Origin: Poindextera sp041691315
GTDB taxonomy: Bacteria > Pseudomonadota > Alphaproteobacteria > Caulobacterales > Caulobacteraceae
Length of the DNA: 64,000 bases
Reading direction: 5' to 3'
Assembly: GCA_041691315.1 (NCBI GenBank)
Contig: JBEPUW010000014.1
Coordinates: forward strand, 21,849-85,848
The position numbers and the translations under genes were made by a program. The notes beneath the pieces were generated by a model. The model did no database searches, was not told the DNA's origin, and was given only the letters and a program-made list of their open reading frames with translations. Shown piece after piece: positions 1 through 7,761 of the stretch (within the stretch, counting starts at the first letter, position 1; every line of letters begins with the position of its first letter).

Positions 1-386
1 CCGCCAATTCGCTGTTCGCGGTCGGCTTCAACCGCCGCTTTGCCGGGCGCGGCGTCACCGCCAACGCCGTCATGCCCGGCGGGATCATGACCCCGCTGCA
101 GCGCCACCTGCCGCGCGAGGAGATGATCGCTTTCGGCTGGATGGACGAGCAGGGCAAGATCAACGACCGCTTCAAATCGACCGAACAGGGCGCCGCGACC
201 AGCGTGTGGGCTGCACTTGCGCCGGAACTGGAGGGCGTCGGCGGCCTCTATCTGGAAGACTGCGCCCAAGCCGCGCCGTGGAGCCAGGACGACCCGGTGC
301 ACGGCGTCATGCCCCACGCGCTCGATCCGGAAGCCGCCGAGCGGCTCTGGGATCTGTCCGTCAAGACCACGGGAGCCGACCGATGA
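1..386 (+). CDS. SDR family oxidoreductase, C-terminal part (5' end outside window)
   Basis: The reading frame is open from the window edge (frame 3) to the TGA at 384-386, so only the C-terminal ~127 residues are present. The visible part starts around ANSLFAVGFNRRFAGRG and continues into NAVMPGGIMTPL, the segment that follows the catalytic YxxxK in short-chain dehydrogenases and closes over the cofactor. The tail with LYLEDCAQAAPW resembles retinol-dehydrogenase/WWOX-type SDRs. The Rossmann fold and catalytic Tyr/Lys lie outside the window, so substrate and cofactor cannot be judged. It overlaps the next SDR start (ATGA), which suggests translational coupling and a shared catabolic operon. 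Confidence 0.85.
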   Translation, partial: ANSLFAVGFNRRFAGRGVTANAVMPGGIMTPLQRHLPREEMIAFGWMDEQGKINDRFKSTEQGAATSVWAALAPELEGVGGLYLEDCAQAAPWSQDDPVHGVMPHALDPEAAERLWDLSVKTTGADR

Positions 387-1243
387 GCCTCTCCGGCAAG
401 ACCCTGTTCGTCACCGGCGCCAGCCGCGGCATCGGCTTGGCCACCGCACTCCGCGCCGCCCGCGACGGGGCCAATGTCGCCATCGCCGCCAAGACCGCCG
501 AGCCGCACAAGCACCTGCCCGGCACCATCTATACGGCCGCCGAGGAGATCGAAAAGGCCGGCGGCCACGCCCTGCCACTGATCGTCGACGTGCGCGACGA
601 CGCCAACGTGTACGAGGCCGTCGAGCAGGCGGTCGCCAAGTTCGGCGGCATCGACATCTGCGTCAATAATGCCTCGGCCATCAGCCTGACCGGGACCGAA
701 GCCACCGACATGAAGCGCTACGACCTGATGAACCAGATCAACGCGCGGGGGACCTTCCTGACCTCCAAGGCCTGCATCCCGCATCTGAAGCGGGCGGCCA
801 ATCCGCACGTGCTGATGCTGTCGCCGCCGCTGGACATGGCGCCGCGCTGGTTCGCCGGCCACGTCGCCTATTCGATGGCCAAGTTCGGCATGTCGATGTG
901 CGTGCTGGGCATGGCCGAGGAGTACAAGGCTGACGGCATCGCCTTCAACGCGCTCTGGCCGCGCACCGGCATCGCCACCGCCGCCATCCGCTTCGCCCTG
1001 GCCGGCGACGAGGGCATGAAGGCTTGCCGCACCGTCGAGATCATGGCCGACGCCGCCCACGCCATCTTCGAAAAGCCGGCGAAGAGCTTCAGCGGCAACT
1101 TCCTGATCGACGACAGTTTCCTCTATGCCGAGGGCGAGCGGGACTTCGACAAGTATCGCGTCGATGCGAATACGCCGCTGATGGCCGACTTCTTCGTGCC
1201 CGCCGACAGCCTGCCGCCGCCCGGCGTCGTCGTCGGAGGCTGA
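383..1243 (+). CDS. SDR family NAD(P)-dependent oxidoreductase, HSDL2-like
   Basis: This is a 286-residue cytosolic short-chain dehydrogenase. TGASRGIG near residues 10-17 is the dinucleotide-binding TGxxxGxG motif, NNAS is the structural NNAG-type motif, and YSMAK carries the catalytic YxxxK. The segment around FNALWPRTGIATAA is typical of the hydroxysteroid dehydrogenase-like 2 group, usually annotated as acting on fatty-acyl or steroid-like substrates. The ATG at 383 is chosen because it overlaps the upstream stop (ATGA) and because the frame upstream of it antisense-translates to low-complexity Arg-rich sequence. The next gene starts 3 bp downstream. The substrate is unknown. Confidence 0.9.
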   Translation: MSLSGKTLFVTGASRGIGLATALRAARDGANVAIAAKTAEPHKHLPGTIYTAAEEIEKAGGHALPLIVDVRDDANVYEAVEQAVAKFGGIDICVNNASAISLTGTEATDMKRYDLMNQINARGTFLTSKACIPHLKRAANPHVLMLSPPLDMAPRWFAGHVAYSMAKFGMSMCVLGMAEEYKADGIAFNALWPRTGIATAAIRFALAGDEGMKACRTVEIMADAAHAIFEKPAKSFSGNFLIDDSFLYAEGERDFDKYRVDANTPLMADFFVPADSLPPPGVVVGG

Positions 1244-1245
1244 GC

Positions 1246-1659
1246 ATGCCGACGGTCCGGCCGTTCGCGCCGGAGCATCTGGACGGCGTCTTGGCGCTGT
1301 GCGTCGCGGAGGATTGGCCGTCCTTTCCCGAGGATCCGGCCCGGGCCTCGCGAGCGCTTACGGCGCCGGGCGTGACCACGGTGGTCGCGACCGAGGGCGC
1401 CGCGGTGATCGGCTTTGCGCAACTGCTCAGCGACGGCGAAATCCAGGCGCATCTGTCCCTGATTGCGGTCTCCGCCGAACACCGCCGCAAGGGCGTGGCG
1501 CTGGCCATGCTGCAAGAGGCGCTCAGGCGCGCCGGCGGGATCAGGATCGACCTGATCACCGACACCGCGCCCGGTTTCTACGAGGCCCTGCCGCATCGGC
1601 GGCTGGACGGCTTCCGCATCTATCCGCAGATGGTCAAGGCGCCCGATGGCGGCGACTGA
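1246..1659 (+). CDS. GNAT family N-acetyltransferase
   Basis: The gene encodes a 137-residue GNAT-fold protein. The region VSAEHRRKGVALAMLQEAL is the acetyl-CoA pyrophosphate-binding motif A (Q/RxxGxG/A type), preceded by the beta-strand GFAQLLSDGEIQAHLSLIAV. The C-terminus PGFYEALPHRRLDGF matches the usual FYexxGF segment. The start at 1246 follows the SDR stop by two bases; an upstream extension in the same frame exists but overlaps the SDR out of frame and is not protein-like. Its end overlaps the HAD gene by 14 bp. The acceptor substrate cannot be inferred. Confidence 0.82.
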   Translation: MPTVRPFAPEHLDGVLALCVAEDWPSFPEDPARASRALTAPGVTTVVATEGAAVIGFAQLLSDGEIQAHLSLIAVSAEHRRKGVALAMLQEALRRAGGIRIDLITDTAPGFYEALPHRRLDGFRIYPQMVKAPDGGD

Positions 1660-2239
1660 GATCATCCTCTTCGACCTGGGCGGCGTATTGCTGCCCTTCA
1701 ACCGCGAGCGGCGGGTGGGCGCCATGGTCAAGGCGCTCCGGATCGAACCCGAGGCGGCCAAGGCGTTCATGGCCTCCGACATCCACGTGCGCCTGGACGT
1801 TGGCCAGGCCAGCGAGGCGGAGGTGGCCGCGGCCCTGTCCGATGTCGCTGGGCGGACCGTGACTCCGGCTGAGACGCGCGCGTTGATCCTCAGCGTCTTC
1901 GAGCCACCGAACCTTGCGCTCTGGGCGCTCGTGGCGGCGCTGCGCGAAGAGATTCCAGTCGGCGGCTTCAGTGACAACCCGGTCTTCGTCGGCGAGCTCT
2001 TTCCGCCGGGGGCGGTGCTGAGCCCGATGTTCTGGTCGGCCGATCTTGGCCTGAGCAAGTCTGGCCCGGAGGTGTTCACGGTGGTCACCGACCGTCTCGG
2101 CATTGATCCGGACGCCATCCTGTTCATCGACGACTCCGCGGCCAATGTGGAGAGAGCCCGTGAGGCGGACTGGGACGCAATCCGGTTCGTCAAAAATGAT
2201 CAGCTCATCGAAGAGCTGACCGCGCGCGTGTTGATCTAG
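1646..2239 (+). CDS. HAD-superfamily hydrolase (subfamily IA, YihX-like)
   Basis: This 197-residue HAD phosphatase has the nucleophile motif FDLGGVLLPF at residues ~9-18, the conserved SDN (motif II) in GGFSDNP, the lysine of motif III in LGLSKSGPEVF, and motif IV in ILFIDDSAANVERA with the acidic DD pair. The cap is short and helical, as expected for subfamily IA proteins such as YihX, which dephosphorylate small sugar phosphates. The DLG rather than DxD nucleophile motif is normal for the YihX-type branch. The 14-bp overlap with the preceding GNAT gene suggests co-translation. The physiological substrate is not predictable. Confidence 0.85.
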   Translation: MAATEIILFDLGGVLLPFNRERRVGAMVKALRIEPEAAKAFMASDIHVRLDVGQASEAEVAAALSDVAGRTVTPAETRALILSVFEPPNLALWALVAALREEIPVGGFSDNPVFVGELFPPGAVLSPMFWSADLGLSKSGPEVFTVVTDRLGIDPDAILFIDDSAANVERAREADWDAIRFVKNDQLIEELTARVLI

Positions 2240-2253
2240 AGGGGCAAGGTCCG

Positions 2254-2736
2254 ATGATGAATGCCGTCACTCGTCCAGCCACGTCAGCAGACGCCGCCCT
2301 GATCCTTGCCCTTATCGGCGAACTGGCCGAATATGAGAAGCTGGCCGACGAGGTAAAGGCGAGCCAGGCCGACATCGCCGCCATCCTTTTCATGCCCTCG
2401 CCGCGCGCCTTTTGCGACATTGCCGAGTTGGACGGCGAGGCGGTGGGTTTCGCGCTCTGGTTCTACAGCGTCTCCACCTTCGAGGGCCGCCACGGCCTCT
2501 ATCTGGAGGACCTGTTCGTGCGGCCGCGGGCGCGCGGGCGCGGCGCCGGCTTGGCGCTGCTACGCCGTCTCGCCCAGCGCTGCCGCGACGAAGGGCTGGC
2601 GCGGCTGGAGTGGGCGGTGCTCGACTGGAACGACTTGGCCATCAACTTCTACGACGCGCTCGGCGCGACGGCGAAGACCGAATGGATCACGCGACGCCTT
2701 TCCGGAGAGGCGCTACTCAGCCTGGCGAGCCTGTAA
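2254..2736 (+). CDS. GNAT family N-acetyltransferase, diamine/SAT-like
   Basis: This 160-residue GNAT protein resembles spermidine/diamine acetyltransferases. It has the N-terminal LIGELAEYEKL segment, the characteristic ...FEGRHGLYLEDLFVRP strand, and the acetyl-CoA loop RARGRGAGLALLRRLA. The C-terminal NDLAINFYDALGA matches the SAT-type NxxAxxFYxxxGA. By family knowledge it acetylates polyamines, thialysine or similar amines in the cytosol; which one is not visible. It starts 14 bp after the HAD gene and is probably the last gene of that run. Confidence 0.86.
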   Translation: MMNAVTRPATSADAALILALIGELAEYEKLADEVKASQADIAAILFMPSPRAFCDIAELDGEAVGFALWFYSVSTFEGRHGLYLEDLFVRPRARGRGAGLALLRRLAQRCRDEGLARLEWAVLDWNDLAINFYDALGATAKTEWITRRLSGEALLSLASL

Positions 2737-2763
2737 GCGCGCCGCGCGATGCGTCGCTACGGG

Positions 2764-3183
2764 TTACCCCTTGCTGGTCAGTAGCGGAACGCCAGCCGCT
2801 TGCGCAGCTGATATCAGGGCGGTGTCGGTGGTCGCCAACGGCAGGCCGAGGCGTAGAGCGAGTTCCAGGTAGGCGGCGTCGTAGGCGGTAAGTCGGTACT
2901 GCTCCGCAAGCTGCGACGTCGAACTCCAGACCAAGCTCGCCGTTTCGTCGTCGATGACAATTGGCAAGGCTTGCAAGAGTCCGGCGAGACGGCGGCGAAG
3001 GGGCGCGCCGATCCGACCGCGCCGCTCAGCGGTCAATAGCCCGTTCAGCGCTTCGAGGGGCCAGAGCTGCGGCGCCGAAGCCCCCGTTTCGGTCAGCCGA
3101 TCAAGTAGCGCCATGATCGCTTCAGTCTGTTCGTCCTCGAAACACCAGGCCAGTGCGACGGAGTTATCGACGACGAAGCTCAA
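2764..3183 (-). CDS. PIN-domain toxin, VapC family
   Basis: The 139-residue protein is a single PIN domain, the Mg-dependent RNase fold of VapC toxins. The acidic residues expected for metal binding are present: D6 in FVVDNSVAL, E44 in PLEALNGLL, the Asp in LTAYDAAYLELA and the Asp in LATTDTALI. It overlaps the upstream antitoxin gene by 4 bp (ATGA-type), the standard antitoxin-first arrangement that keeps synthesis coupled. By family knowledge it would cleave tRNA or rRNA when the antitoxin is degraded. It is convergent with the GNAT gene, 27 bp away. Confidence 0.9.
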   Translation of the reverse strand: MSFVVDNSVALAWCFEDEQTEAIMALLDRLTETGASAPQLWPLEALNGLLTAERRGRIGAPLRRRLAGLLQALPIVIDDETASLVWSSTSQLAEQYRLTAYDAAYLELALRLGLPLATTDTALISAAQAAGVPLLTSKG

Positions 3184-3422
3184 CGCCGGCCTTCGTTGAT
3201 CAGCGCCTTGAGCGTCAGCCCGCCCAGCGTCTGACCCTTGCTGGCAGCGCGCAGCCCCTCCGCCGCCTTTTGGGCCTTGGCGCGGTTGAAGCCGCTGACG
3301 AGCGGCGCCAGCCGGGCGACGGGTTTGCCCCGGCGTGTAATGATCACTTCGCCGCCATCCTCCACCTCGTTGAGCAGAGCGGTGAGGCGGTTCTTGGCCT
3401 CGAACACGCCGACGGTATGCAT
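3180..3422 (-). CDS. Type II antitoxin, Phd/YefM family
   Basis: This 80-residue antitoxin has the Phd/YefM N-terminal fold: VFEAKNRLTALLNEVEDGG followed by VIITRRGKPVARLAP, the DNA-binding dimer portion. The C-terminal helix (about residues 48-80) would wrap the PIN toxin encoded immediately downstream, which overlaps by 4 bp. Phd-type proteins normally repress their own operon, and an imperfect palindrome sits just upstream of the start codon (3442-3459). No strong ribosome-binding site precedes the ATG at 3422. Confidence 0.88.
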   Translation of the reverse strand: MHTVGVFEAKNRLTALLNEVEDGGEVIITRRGKPVARLAPLVSGFNRAKAQKAAEGLRAASKGQTLGGLTLKALINEGRR

Positions 3423-3441
3423 CCCGAGGTTCTCAAACAGC

Positions 3442-3459
3442 TAGCTATATGGCCAGCTA
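3442..3459. promoter_or_regulatory. Candidate operator palindrome of the VapC/Phd operon
   Basis: The AT-rich 18-bp sequence TAGCTATATGGCCAGCTA has inverted TAGCT/AGCTA ends and lies about 20-37 bp upstream of the antitoxin start. Position, symmetry and low GC content against a GC-rich background fit an autoregulatory Phd operator overlapping the promoter. No experiment or database match supports it here. Confidence 0.4.
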
Positions 3460-3554
3460 ACATAACCTCATGATCTGGCGCTTACGAGTCATGTTTTGTT
3501 CGAGGAAGCTTTGGCGCACGGCCCATCCGGACCGTGCGCCGCTCATCGCCCCGG

Positions 3555-4478
3555 TTAGGCCTTGGCCGGCTCCGGTTGCGGTTGCAGGGGCGCGCGCATC
3601 AGCGGGAAGAACTTGTCCTGCATCTGCGGGAAGGCTTCGGCCAGGATGGTCTCCGGGGTCCAGCCCTCGGCCTTGTTCAGGTTCGCGATCGGGCGCGGCT
3701 GGCTGTAGAGGATCAGGTTGTCGCCGCTGGCCCCGAAGATCTGGCCGGAGACGTTTTTGGCCGCTTCGGAGATCAGCGCCACGGACAGCTTGGCTGGCTG
3801 GTCGGGGCGGATGGATTCCGCCATGGTCTGACGCCGCGCCGCGGCCGCCTCGTCCTTCACCGGCACCGACTGGGTCATGCGCGTCCAGGCGACCGGGGCC
3901 AGCGCATTGGCGCGGACGTTGTTGCGCGCGCCTTCCATGGCGATGATCCGCGACAGGCCGACAATGCCCATCTTGGCCGCGCCGTAATTGGTCTGGCCGA
4001 CATTGCCGAACAGGCCAGAGGTCGAGGTGTAGAAGACGTAGGCGCCGTCGTTCTGGTCGCGGAAATGCTCGATGGTGGCGCGGGCGACGTTGAACGAGCC
4101 GCGCAGGTGGACGTCGATGACCTGGTCCCAGTCGCCTTCGCTCATCTTGTGGAACATGCCGTCGCGCAGGATGCCTGCCGGATTGATCACCGCGTGCAGG
4201 CCGCCGAAGGTATCGAGCGCCTGTTGCACCATGCCCTGGACCGCCTTCAGCGAGGTGACGCTTTCGGAATTGGAGGCCGCTTCGCCGCCGGCGGCGCGGA
4301 TTTCCTGCGCCACCGTTTCGGCCGGACCGGCTGAGCCTTCATCGCCGCCGGCAAGGCTGCCGCCGAGGTCGTTGACCAGAACCTTGGCGCCTTCCTTGGC
4401 CGCGATCAGCGCACAGTCGCGGCCGATGCCGTTGCCGCCGCCGGTGACCAAAACCACCTTCCCGTTCAATATTCCCAT
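3555..4478 (-). CDS. SDR family oxidoreductase, MFE-2-like
   Basis: This 307-residue short-chain dehydrogenase has TGGGNGIGRD (cofactor loop), NPAGILRD (in place of NNAG), a catalytic Ser in the YTSTSGLFG strand, and NYGAAKMG with YxxxK. The N-terminal NDLGGSLAGGDEG and the long C-terminal extension resemble the dehydrogenase domain of peroxisomal multifunctional enzyme type 2, which oxidises 3-hydroxyacyl-CoA. It is clearly paralogous to the SDR at 58727-59647: both share the NYGAAKMG core and a C-terminal YSQPRPI segment. It is probably monocistronic, with a 37-bp gap to the MFS gene upstream. Confidence 0.88.
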   Translation of the reverse strand: MGILNGKVVLVTGGGNGIGRDCALIAAKEGAKVLVNDLGGSLAGGDEGSAGPAETVAQEIRAAGGEAASNSESVTSLKAVQGMVQQALDTFGGLHAVINPAGILRDGMFHKMSEGDWDQVIDVHLRGSFNVARATIEHFRDQNDGAYVFYTSTSGLFGNVGQTNYGAAKMGIVGLSRIIAMEGARNNVRANALAPVAWTRMTQSVPVKDEAAAARRQTMAESIRPDQPAKLSVALISEAAKNVSGQIFGASGDNLILYSQPRPIANLNKAEGWTPETILAEAFPQMQDKFFPLMRAPLQPQPEPAKA

Positions 4479-4515
4479 GATCTATCTCCCTGAATGAATG
4501 ATTTTCGCCGAGGGC

Positions 4516-5760
4516 TTAAGCAAGCCGGTCGGCCTTGCGCAAGGCCGGAAAGAGTTTCGCCCAAACCCCGGTGACGATCAATGCGCCGACCCCGCCGAAG
4601 ATCGCCGCGCCGACCGGGCCCAGGAACCTGGCCACCACGCCGCTCTCGAATTCGCCCAGTTCGTTGGAGGCGGAGATGAACAGGGTGGAGACCGCCGCGA
4701 CGCGCCCGCGCATGGGGTCGGGGGTGACCAGCTGGACCAGAGTCTGGCGCACGAAGACCGACAGCATGTCCGCCCCGCCCAGCACCGCCAGGGCGCCAAC
4801 CGAAAGCCAGAGCGAGCGCGACAGGCCGAAGACAATGGTGGCCACGCCGAACACCGCGACGCCGGCGAACATGGTCAGTCCGGCGCGGTGGCGGATCGGT
4901 CGGCTGGCCAGGGTCAGGGCCACCGCCGCCGCGCCGATCGCCGGGCCGGTGCGCAGGATGCCGAAGCCCGAGGGTCCGACGTGCAGCACGTCGCGGGCGA
5001 ACACCGGCAGCAACGCGGTCGCCCCGCCAAGCAGCACGGCGAACAGGTCGAGTGAAATGGCGCCGAAGACGATCTTGTTTTCCCAGACATAGACCAGCCC
5101 CTCCTTGATCAGGGCAATGCGCGAAAGGGTGTGGACGACCGGCAGGGCGTTCTTGCGGATGGCGAAGGTGGCCAAGGCCGAGACGACGAACAACGTCGCT
5201 GAGGTCCCATAGGCCAGGGTGGGCGAGAAGCCGACCAGGATGCCGCCCAGCGCCGGTCCGACGATGCCGGCGGTTTGTCCGGCCAGCGAGTTCCAGGCGA
5301 TGGAGCGGGGCAGAAGCTCGCGCGGCACCAGGGTCGGCCCAAGCGCGCTGTTGGCCGGCTGCATGTAGGCCCGCGAGGCGCCGAAGACGACGGCCCCGAC
5401 CAGGAGCAGCGCGGTGCTGGCCAGTTGCAGGTGGCTGATCAGGGCGAAGCTCACCGCCACGATCGCCTCGGCCACATAGCAGAGCCTGAGGATGAGCTTG
5501 CGATTGTGCCGGTCGGCCGTCTCACCGGCCGGCAGCGCCAGCAAGAAAAGCGGTGCGAACGCGGCCAGGCCGACCATGCCGACCAGGAAGGCCGAATGCG
5601 GCACGTCCAGCCTGCGCCGGGCCAGGGCGTAGATCTGCCAGCCGAGGGCGACGCTCTCGATGGATACGGCGAGGTTGCCGGCAAAGCGGCAGGCCCAGAA
5701 AAGGATGTAGTCCCGCTCTCTGAGGAGCGAGGGCGCGGGCGGCGGGGCGGCGTCGGCCAT
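4516..5760 (-). CDS. MFS transporter, EntS-like exporter
   Basis: The 414-residue protein has about 11-12 hydrophobic segments and the layout of the enterobactin-exporter-like (MFS_3) group. It shows an N-terminal cytosolic RERDYILFWACRFAG segment, GETADRHNRK in the conserved loop between TM2 and TM3, and a second-half counterpart around DPMRGRVAAV. Members move hydrophobic solutes or siderophores outward across the inner membrane by proton antiport, but nothing nearby (no siderophore genes) identifies a cargo. It is divergent from the GNAT gene at 5995 across a 234-bp intergenic region in which no other gene was supported. Confidence 0.87.
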   Translation of the reverse strand: MADAAPPPAPSLLRERDYILFWACRFAGNLAVSIESVALGWQIYALARRRLDVPHSAFLVGMVGLAAFAPLFLLALPAGETADRHNRKLILRLCYVAEAIVAVSFALISHLQLASTALLLVGAVVFGASRAYMQPANSALGPTLVPRELLPRSIAWNSLAGQTAGIVGPALGGILVGFSPTLAYGTSATLFVVSALATFAIRKNALPVVHTLSRIALIKEGLVYVWENKIVFGAISLDLFAVLLGGATALLPVFARDVLHVGPSGFGILRTGPAIGAAAVALTLASRPIRHRAGLTMFAGVAVFGVATIVFGLSRSLWLSVGALAVLGGADMLSVFVRQTLVQLVTPDPMRGRVAAVSTLFISASNELGEFESGVVARFLGPVGAAIFGGVGALIVTGVWAKLFPALRKADRLA

Positions 5761-5994
5761 GGCCGGCCTTAGCCCGCGAGGGCCTGAGCCGCAATGCGCG
5801 CCTGGCGTTGACGCGAGCGCTCGCGCGCCCTATGCGGGCCGCCTTCTTTCGCGAGACCGAATGACCAAGGACATGCGACGTCGGCGATCATCGACGCGGA
5901 CCGCGTTCCGCCGCTGAGCCCCCCACTCCCGCGCGTCGTCGTGCGGATTGGATCCATGTCATCGCCTTGAAATCCAGTTCGCGAACCTCAATCC

Positions 5995-6519
5995 ATGACC
6001 GCAGATTTTTCCGCCCCGGAGGGCGCCCTGCCGCCCCTGGTCCTCGAACAGCCGAGCGACACCGGCGCCGTCGATGCGCTGATCGAACGCGCCTTCGGCC
6101 CCGGCCGTTACGTCAAGGCCGCCGAGCGGCTGCGCGAGCACAACCACCCGCTGCTCGACATCTCCTATGTCGCCTGGTCGGACGGCGCGCTGGTCGGCTG
6201 CGTGCGGATGTGGCCGATCCGGATCGGGTCAAGCCCGGCGGTGCTGCTCGGGCCGTTCGCGGTCGAGCCGGAGTGGCGCAGCCGCGGGCTGGGCGCGGCC
6301 CTGATCGAGTGCGCCTGCGCGGCGGCCGTGGCCGCCGGTCACGGCCTGATCGTGCTGGTCGGCGACGCGTCCTATTTCGCGCCACTGGGGTTTGGGATCG
6401 TCCCGCCCGGACGCATCGTCATGCCGGGTCCGGTCGACCCCGCCCGCGTGATGTTCCGCGCCTTCTTGCCCAGCGTCGATCTTGCCGGCCAGGTGCGGGC
6501 GGCCCCGGGCGCGCCTTGA
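5995..6519 (+). CDS. GNAT family N-acetyltransferase, YhbS-like
   Basis: This 174-residue acetyltransferase shows the YhbS-type pattern: ALIERAFGPGRYVKAAERLR near the N-terminus, the strand VLLGPFAVEPEWRSRGLGAA containing the RxxGxG/A acetyl-CoA loop, and SYFAPLGFGIV, the YYxxxGF equivalent. No fusion or transmembrane segment is visible. It lies 31 bp upstream of the DUF1285 gene and may be the first gene of that operon. The substrate is unknown. Confidence 0.85.
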   Translation: MTADFSAPEGALPPLVLEQPSDTGAVDALIERAFGPGRYVKAAERLREHNHPLLDISYVAWSDGALVGCVRMWPIRIGSSPAVLLGPFAVEPEWRSRGLGAALIECACAAAVAAGHGLIVLVGDASYFAPLGFGIVPPGRIVMPGPVDPARVMFRAFLPSVDLAGQVRAAPGAP

Positions 6520-6550
6520 GGCGCGGTGCGCCAGCGCCTAGGTTCGTTGC

Positions 6551-7126
6551 ATGAGCGAAACCACCCCCGCGGGCCTCGACGGCGTCATCGCCGCGGCGAT
6601 GACCCAGGCGCCCGGCCGCGGCCTGCCGCCGGTGCATCTGTGGCATCCCGAGCACTGCGGCGAGATCGATATCGTCATCAAGCGCGATGGCCTGTGGTTC
6701 CATGAGGGCACGCCGATCGGCCGCGAGGCCCTGGTGCGGCTGTTCTCGACCGTGCTGCGCAAGGATCCCGACGGCTTCCACCTGGTGACCCCGGTGGAGA
6801 AGATGAAGATCACGGTGGAGGATGCGCCGTTCATCGCCGTGCGCGTCGACGCCGAGGACGGCGTACTGCGCTTCGTCACCAATGTCGGCGACGTGGTCGA
6901 GGCCGGGCCGGACAACGCCGTCCGCGTCGAGATGGATGCGAAGACCGAGGAGCCCAGGCCCTATCTGCATGTGCGGCGCGGCCTGGAGGCGCTGATCGCC
7001 CGGCCGGTCTTCTATGAATTGGCCGAGATGGCCGTGGAGCACGAGACCGAGGCGGGAGCGGCGATGTCCGTCCAGTCGCACGGCGTCTGGTTTCCGGTCG
7101 GGCCGACCCGGAAGCGCGGCTCATGA
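6551..7126 (+). CDS. DUF1285 domain-containing protein
   Basis: The 191-residue cytosolic protein matches the DUF1285 pattern by eye: PPVHLWHPEHCGEIDIVIKR, then GLWFHEGTPIGREALVRLFS, and a C-terminal half with HVRRGLEALIARPVFYELAE. No catalytic motif is evident and the family has no established role that I know. It overlaps the downstream CoA pyrophosphatase by 4 bp, which in turn overlaps the CCA transferase. This is the order commonly seen in alphaproteobacteria, so a housekeeping role coupled to nucleotide or tRNA maintenance is plausible but only inferred. Confidence 0.85.
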   Translation: MSETTPAGLDGVIAAAMTQAPGRGLPPVHLWHPEHCGEIDIVIKRDGLWFHEGTPIGREALVRLFSTVLRKDPDGFHLVTPVEKMKITVEDAPFIAVRVDAEDGVLRFVTNVGDVVEAGPDNAVRVEMDAKTEEPRPYLHVRRGLEALIARPVFYELAEMAVEHETEAGAAMSVQSHGVWFPVGPTRKRGS

Positions 7127-7761
7127 CGCCTGCCCAGATGCGGGAATGGATCATCGGCCGCCTCGACCCGCTCGACAGCTACGATCCCGACCGGCCGCCG
7201 GCCACGTCGGACTTCGACCTGAACCCCGATGCGCGCGTCGACGGCGTGGTGCTGAACGCGGCCGCCGTGCTGGTGCCGCTGGTCGAGCACGAGGCGGGGG
7301 TGACGGTGGTCTTCACCCGCCGCGCCGACACGCTGCGCGCCCACACCGGCCAGATCGCTTTTCCCGGCGGCCGCTCGGACCCCGGCGAGACGCCTTGGGC
7401 GACGGCGCTGCGCGAGTCGCATGAGGAGATTGGCCTGGAGTCCTCGTTCGTCACCGTGGCCGGCCTCTCATCGACCTATCAGACCCGCACCGGCTACGAC
7501 ATCACCCCGGTGGTCGGCTTCGTGCGGCCGGGCTTCCAGCTGACGCCGAACCCGGACGAGGTCGCCGACGTGTTCGAGGTGCCGTTCGCCTTCCTGATGG
7601 AGCCCGGCAACCACGAGCGACAGTTCCGCGAACAGGCCGATGGCCTGCGCCGCTATTTCTATGCCATGTCCTATGAGGACCGGCTGATCTGGGGCGCGAC
7701 GGCGGGCATGGTGCGGGTGCTCTACGAGCGCCTCTATGGCGAGGCGTCGGTGAGCGTATGA
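7123..7761 (+). CDS. CoA pyrophosphatase, NUDIX family (NudL-like)
   Basis: This 212-residue NUDIX hydrolase has the full Nudix box G-x5-E-x7-RE-x2-EE-x-G within GGRSDPGETPW and LRESHEEIGL. Immediately before it is FTRRADTLRAHTGQIAFPGG, which fits the UPF0035 signature that distinguishes coenzyme A pyrophosphatases. It would hydrolyse (oxidised) CoA to phosphopantetheine and 3',5'-ADP. It starts within the stop of DUF1285 (ATGA) and its end overlaps the cca start by 4 bp, so the three genes are translationally coupled. Confidence 0.9.
   Translation: MTPAQMREWIIGRLDPLDSYDPDRPPATSDFDLNPDARVDGVVLNAAAVLVPLVEHEAGVTVVFTRRADTLRAHTGQIAFPGGRSDPGETPWATALRESHEEIGLESSFVTVAGLSSTYQTRTGYDITPVVGFVRPGFQLTPNPDEVADVFEVPFAFLMEPGNHERQFREQADGLRRYFYAMSYEDRLIWGATAGMVRVLYERLYGEASVSV

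Noticed and set aside
206..382. N-terminal extension of the HSDL2-like SDR frame from 206
   Set aside because: The extension is Arg/Pro-rich antisense-frame sequence of the preceding SDR; the ATG at 383 overlaps the upstream stop and begins the recognisable SDR fold.
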